Source: Thermoplasmatota archaeon (GTDB taxonomy: Archaea > Thermoplasmatota > Thermoplasmata > UBA10834). From it: a stretch of 15,134 nucleotides of DNA. A program made the translations under genes and the position numbers. Position 1 is the stretch's first letter, and each line of letters begins with the position of its first letter. The notes beneath the pieces were generated by a model, which worked only from the letters and a program-made list of their open reading frames with translations, was not told the DNA's origin and did not search any database. The DNA lies in NCBI GenBank assembly GCA_022848805.1, contig JAJISI010000017.1:1-15134 (forward strand), given 5' to 3'. Below are positions 5,552-13,177 of this stretch, piece after piece.

Positions 5552-7962
5552 CCACGCCGCGCGTCCAGACCCGCAGGATCGTCCGCAGGTCCGGACCTCG
5601 TAAGCTTCGTAGACTCCTCGATCAAAGCGCTACCACGGTCCTGTTCTCCGGACTCCACGAGCATCTGGCCGAGGTGCCGCTTGCTATCGGCGACGCTCTT
5701 GACATCATCCACCCCGTCCAGCGCGCTGATGCTCTCCTTGTAGTATTCCTCACTCGCATCGCCGTTGCCGGTCAGGTGCTCCACCATCCCGAGGTTCGCG
5801 TACGCCGCGGAGACACCGGGTCGATCATCGAGTTCGGAGAAGACCTCCAGCGCCTCGAAGCAGTGCTCGCGGGCTGATGCGGGATCGCCCATCTTAATCA
5901 GCACTTCGGAGAGGATTACATGAGCTTGAGCTCGGGTCCTAGGCTGGCCCGTCTCCTCGCAAAGCCTCGTAGCGTTCTCGAGATGCTGCCTGGCATCACC
6001 CAACTGCCCAAGGTGAGAATGCGCGACGCCCAGGTTCAGATATGTACCGGCGAGATCGACCGGTCCGAACCCGGCCGCACACTTTGAGAAGTGCTCCACC
6101 GCTTTCTCGAACTCCCCCTGGGCCATGAGTACGTTTCCCAGCTCGAGATGGGCCTTCTGCATCCCCTTCGTATCCATAGCGGACAGGGAGTCCCTAGCGC
6201 TCTTCTCGAGTAGTTCCTGAGCCCTGCCGGGATTCTCCATCCTTGATTCCACTACTCCGAGCCCTCTGAGGGCCTTCGCCCGTATGTTGGGAATGTGTTC
6301 AGCCTTTGTCAACGCCTCGTCGAAGAGCCTCGAGGCGTCCTCGACGGTCCCCTGTCTACTTCTGATCCTGCCCATCTCGACGAGCGCCTCCGCTTTGGCC
6401 GCGTCATCCCCATCCCGCGAGACCTCCTCCAGCAGACGCCATGCATCGTTGTACCTTCCGAGCATACCGGCGATGCGGGCCTTCGCGATCTGCACGTCGA
6501 GCCTGTACCGAGGCTTGACGGGGTCATGGTGCTCCAGTATCTGCCAAAGCCTCGTCACGTTGCCGCTGTCCAGTAGCGACTCCCCCAGCCGGGCGATCAA
6601 CATCTCCGCCTCGAGGGTCCGGTTCGCCTTGAACAGATGCAACAGCCGTTCGTTGGGATCGTCCGACCTAAGGTAATGGTCCGCAGCCGCACTGTGCCAC
6701 CTCGACCGTTCGTCCGCAGCCATGTGACCATAAACGAAATCGCGGACAGACGCGTGGATCTCGAACCTGCCCGGCTCTGTCTCTCTCAACATAGAGCCCT
6801 TCCGCACTCCTCTGAGCCCGCGTGGGATGGCCTCGGCGGGGAACGGCTTCTGAAACACCGAAGAGAGCTGCAGAAGCGACTTCTGATCATCCGAGAGTCC
6901 GTTGTAGAACTTCTCCTCGAAGAACCGGGACAACTGGGATCTAGCTTCCTTCGGGGTGGTCTTCGTCACCATCTCGAGCGAGAGCGGGTGACCGTTCGCC
7001 ACATCGACGAGTTCCTTCCCGACATCATCGCCTATGCCGCGGGTCCTGAGCAACTCCAACGCTGCGCTCCGTGATAGCCCACCTAGCTCGCACTCGAAGG
7101 CCTCTCCGCTCGCAACAATCTCGGATTTCTCGTACAGTTCCGACTCGCCCTCGACCGTCATGAGGATCTTGCCAGCACCACTGCTGTGGCGGAACATCTG
7201 GAGGAATTCTTGAACCGCATCGGATGCGTCCGCGTCATCGAACGCGAAGATGTGTCCGTTCTCGGCCAAGAGCTCCCTGAGTAGGAAGCTCATCTCACCG
7301 AGTTCGAACCCTCCAGAGGCCAGATATGCATCCAACCGCCTGCTGCCGTTCTCGGAGAAGAAGCGACCCATGGATTCAGCGATGTTCCGAGGAGTGTCCC
7401 ACGGCCTGACGGAATACCAGAATACCATATGGCCGGACACCTCGGACAGCAACTTCACGGCCAGCGTGGTCTTCCCGATGCCGGGTATGCCCCTGATCAC
7501 GACGAGCTTCCGGGCGGGATCCTCGAGAGCACCACCGAGGTCCGACAGCTCCTTCTCCCTTCCGAAGAAATAGCGGGCCGCCGGCATCGGGGTGGACCTG
7601 ATAGCGGACTTTCTACGGGCCGCGGACGCCTCAGCATGCACCTTCGTCGGGTCCACGGCCGGGTCGATGCCGTTCTCCTGCACGTATTGAAGGATCGCAG
7701 ATGCTTTTGACTTCCCTTCGTGCGACAGAAGGTAGACCTTCCTCCTGGCCTTACCCCTCTTCACGTGGGACAGGCGCTCCTCCACGAGCCCGGACGATTT
7801 GAGCTTCTTCAGCTCGATTGCCGCGTGCGCTCGGGAGATCCCACAGGACTGAGATATCCCGTCCTGAGTCATATGGTAGGGAACCTCGTATTTGTCTTCG
7901 TACTTAGTGAACGATTGAAGATGGAAGAGTATCCTTTCAGATACGGTCAGTGAGCCACCCAT
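5542..7962 (-). CDS. Winged-helix / STAND ATPase / TPR signal-transducing regulator
   Basis: This 806-residue protein has the architecture of a ligand-sensing, ATP-switched transcription regulator (STAND class, analogous to MalT). Residues 1-95 form a winged-helix DNA-binding region (DGISQSCGISRAHAAIELKK, 34-53, then a basic wing). FFGREKEL (132-139) leads into the NTPase, with Walker A GIPGIGKTT (158-166), Walker B HIFAFDDAD (237-245) and the STAND GHPLSLEM motif (324-331). A helical region follows, then about eight degenerate TPR units from roughly 470 to 790 (for example LGVAHSHLGQLGDARQHLENA). The usual sensor-1 Arg of TTR/TSR type seems replaced in ILMTVEGES (266-274). I chose ATG 7962 over ATG 7977 because a TATA box lies 25-32 nt upstream of 7962. 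Target genes and ligand are unknown. It could instead act in signalling or defence without binding DNA, but the basic winged helix argues for DNA binding. Confidence 0.85.
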   Translation of the reverse strand: MGGSLTVSERILFHLQSFTKYEDKYEVPYHMTQDGISQSCGISRAHAAIELKKLKSSGLVEERLSHVKRGKARRKVYLLSHEGKSKASAILQYVQENGIDPAVDPTKVHAEASAARRKSAIRSTPMPAARYFFGREKELSDLGGALEDPARKLVVIRGIPGIGKTTLAVKLLSEVSGHMVFWYSVRPWDTPRNIAESMGRFFSENGSRRLDAYLASGGFELGEMSFLLRELLAENGHIFAFDDADASDAVQEFLQMFRHSSGAGKILMTVEGESELYEKSEIVASGEAFECELGGLSRSAALELLRTRGIGDDVGKELVDVANGHPLSLEMVTKTTPKEARSQLSRFFEEKFYNGLSDDQKSLLQLSSVFQKPFPAEAIPRGLRGVRKGSMLRETEPGRFEIHASVRDFVYGHMAADERSRWHSAAADHYLRSDDPNERLLHLFKANRTLEAEMLIARLGESLLDSGNVTRLWQILEHHDPVKPRYRLDVQIAKARIAGMLGRYNDAWRLLEEVSRDGDDAAKAEALVEMGRIRSRQGTVEDASRLFDEALTKAEHIPNIRAKALRGLGVVESRMENPGRAQELLEKSARDSLSAMDTKGMQKAHLELGNVLMAQGEFEKAVEHFSKCAAGFGPVDLAGTYLNLGVAHSHLGQLGDARQHLENATRLCEETGQPRTRAQAHVILSEVLIKMGDPASAREHCFEALEVFSELDDRPGVSAAYANLGMVEHLTGNGDASEEYYKESISALDGVDDVKSVADSKRHLGQMLVESGEQDRGSALIEESTKLTRSGPADDPAGLDARRGHT

Positions 7963-7986
7963 TACTCGAACGAACATGGACTAGTC

Positions 7987-7994
7987 TATTTAAA
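7987..7994 (-). promoter_or_regulatory. TATA box giving a leaderless start for the STAND regulator
   Basis: The minus strand reads TTTAAATA, 25-32 nt before ATG 7962 but only 10-17 nt before the upstream ATG 7977. This spacing supports initiation at 7962 on a leaderless mRNA. Confidence 0.6.
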
Positions 7995-8028
7995 ATCCAC
8001 TGTCACATGCAGCGGTCGTCACGGTCGC

Positions 8029-9327
8029 TCACGCCCGGATGCCGTCCTCTACGGAGAGGTCTCTCAAAGACCGCTCACGCACGTAACGTTGGACAAGGGT
8101 GACCGCTGCCAATCCGAGCAGGCCCGAGAAGACGAACGGCACGATGCTGCCGTCCAGCCCCGACGGGAGCCCCAGATCGGCTCCGAAGAACCGATCGTAG
8201 ATGATCCCGCCGAGCGGCGCCCCGATCACCGCTCCGAAGTTGGACATCGACTCCAGCACACCTATGAGCCTTCCCCTCATATTCTCGGGAACGAGGTCCG
8301 CCTGCATCGCCCGCAATGCAGGGCTCGACACCTGGAACGCCATGCTGCGGACGGCTAGGAGCAACACGACGACGGTGAGAGACCAAGTCGTCGGGATCAG
8401 CATGGTCGCGATGAACGCCGCGGTCCCGCCGATCACGAATATCTTCTTCCTGCCCAACCGGTCCGACAGTTTCCCCGATGGGAACGCGACGATCGCCCCG
8501 AGCCCCATGGCGATCCCCACGAGGATGGAGATGGATTCGCCTCCGAGTAAGAACCTATCCATCAGGAACAGGGCCATGAGCGGGCCTATGCTGGAGAACG
8601 CGAACCCCTCCATCGCGGCGTTCAGATACAGCACCCTCAGGTTCCTGACGGTCGCGGAGTCCACGCCATCGGGACGGAAGACCTGCCTGAATGTCAGCTT
8701 CGTCCTGACGCGCTCCGGCGCCTTGGCGTCAGTGACATACCGCCACACAAGGATGGTCCCGCAGAGCGCGAGTATCGCGGTGAAGTAGAACGGGAAGCGG
8801 TAGGCGTCCATCTCTGAGAACCCCAGCGAGTACTTGGCCAGAGCGACGAGCCCTCCCCCGATGAACGGCCCTAGCACGAAGCCGAGGTTCGAGGACATGA
8901 CTATCTTCCCCATGGCCGCGCCCCTCTCCTTCGGAGGGGTCGAGTCGATCACGAGCGCCTCGCTGACCGGCCAGACCATCGCGCTCGCCACCCCCTGGAA
9001 GCCTCTCACCAGGACCAGCCCGGTCCAGGTCTCAGGCACTGTGAACAGAACGGCGAACACGACGTAGAGCGAGCTGCCGATGAGTATCAACCGCTTCCTG
9101 CCGATCCTGTCCGACAGATTCCCGAAGGTCGTTGAGAATATCGCCCTTGTGAGGACGAAGGATGAGAATATGATGCCGATCTCCAGGGCGCCCGCGCCCA
9201 TCTTCGACGCATACACCGGGAACAGCGGGAATATGAGGCCGAAGCCCAAGCTGATGATGAAGTCGAGTGAGGCGAGGTAGTTGACGTTCTTCCTCGCCGC
9301 ACTCTCACTCAGCAGGCTCTGGCTCAA
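8029..9327 (-). CDS. Major facilitator superfamily transporter, 12 TM (drug/H+ antiporter-like)
   Basis: A 432-residue integral membrane protein with a hydropathy pattern that fits twelve helices. The MFS loop 2-3 signature is GNLSDRIGRKRLI (69-81), and its copy in the second half is GKLSDRLGRKKIFV, between helices 8 and 9. The first helix starts near residue 17 (YLASLDFIISLGFGLIFPLF). These features place it in the 12-TM DHA1-like group, which exports drugs or metabolites, or takes up small solutes, using ion gradients. The TTG start at 9327 has an AGGAG about 11 nt upstream, and no other in-frame start lies before helix 1. It follows the methionine synthase gene by 27 nt on the same strand, so the two are likely cotranscribed. 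The substrate is not predictable from sequence; methionine or a precursor is a guess from context. Confidence 0.88.
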   Translation of the reverse strand: MSQSLLSESAARKNVNYLASLDFIISLGFGLIFPLFPVYASKMGAGALEIGIIFSSFVLTRAIFSTTFGNLSDRIGRKRLILIGSSLYVVFAVLFTVPETWTGLVLVRGFQGVASAMVWPVSEALVIDSTPPKERGAAMGKIVMSSNLGFVLGPFIGGGLVALAKYSLGFSEMDAYRFPFYFTAILALCGTILVWRYVTDAKAPERVRTKLTFRQVFRPDGVDSATVRNLRVLYLNAAMEGFAFSSIGPLMALFLMDRFLLGGESISILVGIAMGLGAIVAFPSGKLSDRLGRKKIFVIGGTAAFIATMLIPTTWSLTVVVLLLAVRSMAFQVSSPALRAMQADLVPENMRGRLIGVLESMSNFGAVIGAPLGGIIYDRFFGADLGLPSGLDGSIVPFVFSGLLGLAAVTLVQRYVRERSLRDLSVEDGIRA

Positions 9328-9354
9328 TTCAGTACACTCTCCTGTGGAGCGCGG

Positions 9355-10278
9355 TCAGACGAGCATGTCGGTCCCGGCGCGGAGGTTGTCGAGTATGATA
9401 GGCACCATGGGTTTGTTGGTTACCCTCAGACCACAATCGGGGTGCGCGTAGGCGATGGAATCCGGGCCGACCCGGTCCAGGATTGATTCCAGAAGCGTCT
9501 TCACCGCCTCCGCGTCATCCACGTCGGTCTCGGAGAGCGGCGTGACCGCGATGCACCCAGCCCCCAGGCGCTTGCCAGAATCGCGGAACGCATCTCCCTC
9601 CAGATGGTTCAAGTTCCCTCGCTCCTGCCTGCCGGAGAACCCGAAGCTCAGAACCGACACGTTGTCAAGACTCAGCAGATGGTCGACCACGCCGAACCTG
9701 CCGATGAAACCACACACGTGGACGCTGACCCTCTCTGAAGGGAGACCTTCTGCGATCTCGTCTAGTAACGCGACCCGCTCTGCGAGGTCGCGGTATCCCT
9801 GCGAGAGGAAAGGCTCGTCTATCTGAACATGCGCTCCGAGCCGCGCTAGCTCACGTGCGACGGGCGCGAGAGCCGATGCGATATCCTCGCAGAGGGCGGG
9901 GTCGAGCAGTCCTCTGTAGTGAGACGCCATCTTCCTGCTGCCGCACGTCATGCCAAGCGTCGTCGGCCCGGTGATGGCCACCTTGACCGGCATGTCCGGG
10001 TATTTGGAGCGGATGTAGGCGAGGTCCTTCACCTTGGAGAAGTCGCTCGCCGCTCCCTGCAGGGCGATCCTGCCAGTTATGACCGGGACTCCGGACTCGA
10101 CCCCGAGGCCGGAGAACGATTCGGCGAAATACGACACCATATCCGTCCTCTGCTCGCCATCCGTCATCAGGTCAAGACCGTGTCTCTTCTGAAAGGCTAT
10201 CGCCTCGTCGATGGACCCATGAAGGTCATCGCTGAACCGATAGAGGCTCCCTATGGTGGTGGTCTGCAACCTGGTCAT
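9355..10278 (-). CDS. Short MetE-like core methionine synthase (methylcorrinoid-type, predicted)
   Basis: The 307-residue protein corresponds to the C-terminal catalytic barrel of cobalamin-independent methionine synthase (MetE) alone. It lacks the N-terminal folate-binding half, as in archaeal and bacterial core enzymes thought to take methyl from a methylcorrinoid protein. TTTIGSLYRF (6-15), LMTDGEQRTDMVSYF (37-51) and ITGPTTLGM (102-110) are family motifs. QIDEP (152-156) is the substrate-site motif. The zinc ligands seen are H187 and C189 in VHVCG and C282 in HPDCGL. The Glu that is the fourth ligand in E. coli MetE (VITIETSRS) aligns with VLSFGFSGR here and seems absent. I cannot place it within the known MesA-D families. 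It leads the MFS gene on the same strand and is divergent from dtdA. It could act on another thiol, since related UroD-fold enzymes methylate coenzyme M. Confidence 0.82.
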   Translation of the reverse strand: MTRLQTTTIGSLYRFSDDLHGSIDEAIAFQKRHGLDLMTDGEQRTDMVSYFAESFSGLGVESGVPVITGRIALQGAASDFSKVKDLAYIRSKYPDMPVKVAITGPTTLGMTCGSRKMASHYRGLLDPALCEDIASALAPVARELARLGAHVQIDEPFLSQGYRDLAERVALLDEIAEGLPSERVSVHVCGFIGRFGVVDHLLSLDNVSVLSFGFSGRQERGNLNHLEGDAFRDSGKRLGAGCIAVTPLSETDVDDAEAVKTLLESILDRVGPDSIAYAHPDCGLRVTNKPMVPIILDNLRAGTDMLV

Positions 10279-10306
10279 AGTCGAACACGTTGAGAAGGAA
10301 GTGCCC

Positions 10307-10320
10307 GATTAAGCCTTTTC
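10307..10320 (-). promoter_or_regulatory. BRE/TATA promoter for the methionine synthase-MFS pair
   Basis: The minus strand reads GAAAAGG (10320-10314) followed by CTTAATC (10313-10307), 29-35 nt before ATG 10278. This predicts a transcription start near 10284 and a very short leader. Confidence 0.55.
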
Positions 10321-10338
10321 GGTCCATCCGATACTCGA

Positions 10339-10345
10339 GTAAATG
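10339..10345 (+). promoter_or_regulatory. Weak TATA-like element upstream of dtdA
   Basis: GTAAATG lies 30-36 nt before the chosen GTG at 10375. If used, transcription would begin near 10368. An upstream ATG at 10345 would then fall outside the mRNA, in line with the GTG start. The match is weak. Confidence 0.35.
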
Positions 10346-10374
10346 TGTTATGCGAGGAAGACTGTTGGGGGTGC

Positions 10375-11196
10375 GTGAAGCTCATCGTCACATCGTCGGA
10401 GGATCCGGCGTCGATGAACATCAGGAAGAGACTCCTCGACATGCGCGGATGGAAGGAGGCGGGATCATTCTCCGGACACCCCGTCCTCGCAGCCGACGAT
10501 TTCCTGATGGTGCAGGTTGACAGGATACATCTTGACGAGGATCACATAGACGGAAGAGTGGGTTCGGAACTCGGAAAGAACATCTCTACGACTATATTCG
10601 CCTCACGACACAGGTCGGATTCGAGGATACCGGCCCTCACCGTTCACCCCGTGGGCAATTTCTCCAAGGCGGAGTTAGGAGGGGCCGACGGAACTCTGTC
10701 GCCTGCTTCACCCCAGCTGATGACCGAGGCGCTGAGGATGCTCGCGAAGAACGCGAGCGATCTCGAATTCAAAGTCTCGTTCGAGACGACCCATCACGGC
10801 CCGCTTACCGACGGTCCGGCGTTCTACATCGAGATCGGGAGCCATGACGAGCTCTGGACGCGTCAGGATGCCGCAGAGGCGATAGCGAAGACCATCTTGG
10901 AGGCCGAGGACAAGGAGTATCCGACGCTGATATGCGTCGGTGGAGGACACTACGCCCCCCGGTTCACGGATCTCGCACTCTCGCGGAAGGTCTCGGTCGG
11001 CCACATGGCTGCGAACTACGCGCTCGACGCGTTGGATGAGAAGAACATCCATCAGATGTCAGAGAGAAGCGGCAACGTGAAGAGAGTCTACTTCCACAGG
11101 AAGAGCATGCCGAAGCCCGCGTACAGGAACCTCGTGGAGAGGTTCGCATCCTTTGGCATCGAAGAGGTCAGGAGCGACGATTTCGACCCCTTGTAG
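10375..11196 (+). CDS. dtdA: D-aminoacyl-tRNA deacylase, archaeal DtdA/GEK1 type
   Basis: The enzyme hydrolyses D-aminoacyl-tRNAs so that D-residues do not enter protein; the archaeal and plant type is a zinc enzyme. With GTG at 10375 it has 273 residues, the family's usual size. It begins MKLIVTSSEDPASMNIRKRL (1-20), the conserved N-terminus. FASRHRSDSRIPALTVHPVG (75-94), ETTHHGP (137-143), VGGGHYAPRFTD (188-199) and GHMAANYAL (209-217) hold the conserved His and Asp residues expected at the metal and active site. The frame extends to an ATG at 10345, but the added residues MLCEEDCWGC have no family match, so I prefer GTG after GGGGGTGC. It is divergent from the methionine synthase gene and ends 9 nt from the convergent pyrH stop. 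It stops at TAG. Confidence 0.94.
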   Translation: MKLIVTSSEDPASMNIRKRLLDMRGWKEAGSFSGHPVLAADDFLMVQVDRIHLDEDHIDGRVGSELGKNISTTIFASRHRSDSRIPALTVHPVGNFSKAELGGADGTLSPASPQLMTEALRMLAKNASDLEFKVSFETTHHGPLTDGPAFYIEIGSHDELWTRQDAAEAIAKTILEAEDKEYPTLICVGGGHYAPRFTDLALSRKVSVGHMAANYALDALDEKNIHQMSERSGNVKRVYFHRKSMPKPAYRNLVERFASFGIEEVRSDDFDPL

Positions 11197-11205
11197 GGCT
11201 CATCC

Positions 11206-11886
11206 CTATCCGACCGACGTCCCCTCGAAGGCCTTACCCTCCAACGCCAAGCGCAGGTTGGGTATGTCGCGTCCGTCGACCACCGATAGCGGTATACCTG
11301 TGCGAGAGAGCACGGAAGCGCCCGTAGCGTCGAAGACCATGGTCGGCCCAGCCTTGGACGGGGTCGCGCTCACGATTCCCAACAGATCCGCGTGTGACAT
11401 CTTCGGAATCCTCTTGGCAGACGGATCCTTCGCCGGGTCCGCGGTGTAGACGCCGTCGACCGAGGTCGCGTTGACGACCCTCAACGCGCCCACGTGCTCC
11501 GCGAGTATGGACGAGACAGCGTCCGTTGTTATCCCCGGGCTCACGCCGCCCATGACGACGATCCTGTTGTGCTTCGCTGCAAGGACGGCATCCTTGTAGT
11601 CCTTGGGTGGCGTATGATTCGAATGCTCGCCCAAAGCAGCGATCAACAGGCGGGCGTTGAGCCGCGTGACATCGATCCCCATCTCGTCTAGAAAACTCTC
11701 CGGAGCGCCCAAAGCGCGTCCTTCGCGGATGTAGTAACGGGCGATTCTGCCCCCGCCCGTAACGACGAAAATCCTGGTCGTGCCCGACACCTCGACCAAC
11801 ATCCCGGCGAGGTCCTGGACGTACTGCGAATTGTCCTCGTCTCTCACCAGGATCGAGCCGCCGAGAGAGAGTACAACCGTATCCAT
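11206..11886 (-). CDS. pyrH: UMP kinase, archaeal type
   Basis: The enzyme phosphorylates UMP to UDP with ATP in pyrimidine nucleotide synthesis. The 226-residue product is an amino-acid-kinase-family protein of the archaeal PyrH branch. VVLSLGGSIL (4-13) is the phosphate-binding start, FVVTGGGRIARYYI (40-53) follows, and GGVSPGITTDAVSSILAE (113-130) binds UMP. NATSVDGVYTADPAKDP (139-155) is the ATP-side signature, and FDATGASVL (185-193) is typical. The start is taken at ATG 11886, with AAAGG about 9 nt upstream; a TTG at 11895 would add three residues. It is divergent from prf1 across 64 bp and converges on dtdA. The stop is TAG. Confidence 0.95.
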   Translation of the reverse strand: MDTVVLSLGGSILVRDEDNSQYVQDLAGMLVEVSGTTRIFVVTGGGRIARYYIREGRALGAPESFLDEMGIDVTRLNARLLIAALGEHSNHTPPKDYKDAVLAAKHNRIVVMGGVSPGITTDAVSSILAEHVGALRVVNATSVDGVYTADPAKDPSAKRIPKMSHADLLGIVSATPSKAGPTMVFDATGASVLSRTGIPLSVVDGRDIPNLRLALEGKAFEGTSVG

Positions 11887-11897
11887 CGTGGTCAACC

Positions 11898-11930
11898 TTT
11901 ATTATGACGAACGCTCTAACCAGTACAAAA
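11898..11930. promoter_or_regulatory. Interleaved promoter elements of the divergent pyrH and prf1 genes
   Basis: On the plus strand TTTATTAT (11898-11905) could serve prf1, with transcription from about 11928 and a 22-nt leader. On the minus strand TTTTGTAC (11930-11923) could serve pyrH, with a start near 11900 just ahead of AAAGG and ATG 11886. Both matches are imperfect, and the pairing is an inference from spacing. GTACAAAA (11923-11930) could also act as a plus-strand TATA for a leaderless prf1. Confidence 0.35.
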
Positions 11931-11950
11931 GGCTTCGGACTGGTTCTGAG

Positions 11951-13177
11951 ATGACCGAGCTGACAGATCTCCAGAAGTACGAGTTCCGGAGAAGCCTCGA
12001 AGAAGTCAGCAAACTTTCTGGAAGAGGCACGGAACTCATCTCCCTATACATACCGCCGACCAGACAGATATCGGACGTAGCGAGCTACCTGAGGAACGAG
12101 TACTCGCAATCGTCTAACATCAAATCGGCTAGCACACGCAAGAACGTGCAGGCCGCGATATCGTCTATCCTCTCACGCCTCAAGAACTTCAAACGATCTC
12201 CGGAGAACGGCCTCGTCTTCTTCGTCGGGCACAGGTCGGTCGGAGCGGATCATACGAACATGGTCCAGTTCGTGCTCGAGCCACCGGACCCAGTGCAGAC
12301 ATTCACATACAGGTGCGACTCGAACTTCTACCTGGAGCCACTCCAAGAGATGCTGGAGAAGAAAGACCGGTACGCGCTGATAGTGATAGACCGCAGCGAG
12401 GCGACCGTAGGGATGCTGAGCGGCAAGAGGATCGTGTCGTTGAAGAACCTCCAGTCGCTTGTGCCGAGCAAGCACGGCCGAGGAGGACAGTCCGCACGCA
12501 GGTTCGAGCGGGTGATAGAAGTCGCGGCGCACGAGTACTACAAGAAATTCGCGGAGATCGTGAACGAATCGTTCCTCGGGGAGAAGGATCTCAAGGGCGT
12601 GCTCGTGGGAGGGCCCGGCCCGACCAAGGAGTACTTCGTTAAGAGCGAGTATCTACACCACGAGCTGCAGCAGAAGATCATCGAGACATTCGATACTGGC
12701 TACACGGACGAGTACGGCCTTAGGGAGCTGGTCGAGAAGGCCAGGGGCACGCTCCGCGGCCTCGACCTCATGCGGGAAAAGGATCTCGTCCAGCGGCTCC
12801 TGGAGGAGATACGCAAGCCGGATGGAGGGCTGGCGGTCTACGGTGAGGAGCAGGTCAATCACGCGCTCCTCATAGGCGCGGTCGACACGCTCATAATCTC
12901 CGAGGACTTGCGCAAGAAGAAGATATCGCTCTCATGCCCGTCGTGCGGCGCCTCGAAGGAGCTGTTCGTAGCCGACACCCCTGACGAGGTCATGTGCGAC
13001 AAGTGCCGTGCACCGATGGACGTGACGGACACGGTCGACCTGGTCGAAGAGCTCCACAAGATGGCGGATGCCAACAGCTCGACCGTTCAGTTCATCTCCG
13101 GGGAGTCGGAGGAGGGAGAGCTGCTGCTGAAGGCCTTCGGAGGGTTGGCAGGCATACTGAGATTCCGGGTGAATTGA
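11951..13177 (+). CDS. prf1: Archaeal peptide chain release factor aRF1
   Basis: aRF1 recognises all three stop codons in the ribosomal A site and triggers peptide release. The 408-residue protein shows the full eRF1-like set. NIKS (56-59, in SQSSNIKSASTRKN) and YRCDSNF (120-126, the YxCxxxF motif) are in the stop-decoding domain. GRGGQSARRFER (176-187) carries the GGQ catalytic loop. A four-cysteine zinc site in the C-terminal domain uses C329, C332, C349 and C352. The frame is open back to 11780 across the pyrH start, but ATG 11951 (MTELTDLQKYEFRRSLEE) is where family similarity starts. Its TGA overlaps the argS ATG as TGATG, so translation of the two is probably coupled. The intact NIKS and YxCxxxF motifs give no sign of altered stop-codon reading. 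Confidence 0.97.
   Translation: MTELTDLQKYEFRRSLEEVSKLSGRGTELISLYIPPTRQISDVASYLRNEYSQSSNIKSASTRKNVQAAISSILSRLKNFKRSPENGLVFFVGHRSVGADHTNMVQFVLEPPDPVQTFTYRCDSNFYLEPLQEMLEKKDRYALIVIDRSEATVGMLSGKRIVSLKNLQSLVPSKHGRGGQSARRFERVIEVAAHEYYKKFAEIVNESFLGEKDLKGVLVGGPGPTKEYFVKSEYLHHELQQKIIETFDTGYTDEYGLRELVEKARGTLRGLDLMREKDLVQRLLEEIRKPDGGLAVYGEEQVNHALLIGAVDTLIISEDLRKKKISLSCPSCGASKELFVADTPDEVMCDKCRAPMDVTDTVDLVEELHKMADANSSTVQFISGESEEGELLLKAFGGLAGILRFRVN

Noticed and set aside
5026..5877. Plus-strand 283-residue open frame across the pheS end and into the STAND gene
   Set aside because: It lies out of frame with well-supported pheS and antisense to the STAND gene; composition is Arg/Pro-rich with no family motif.
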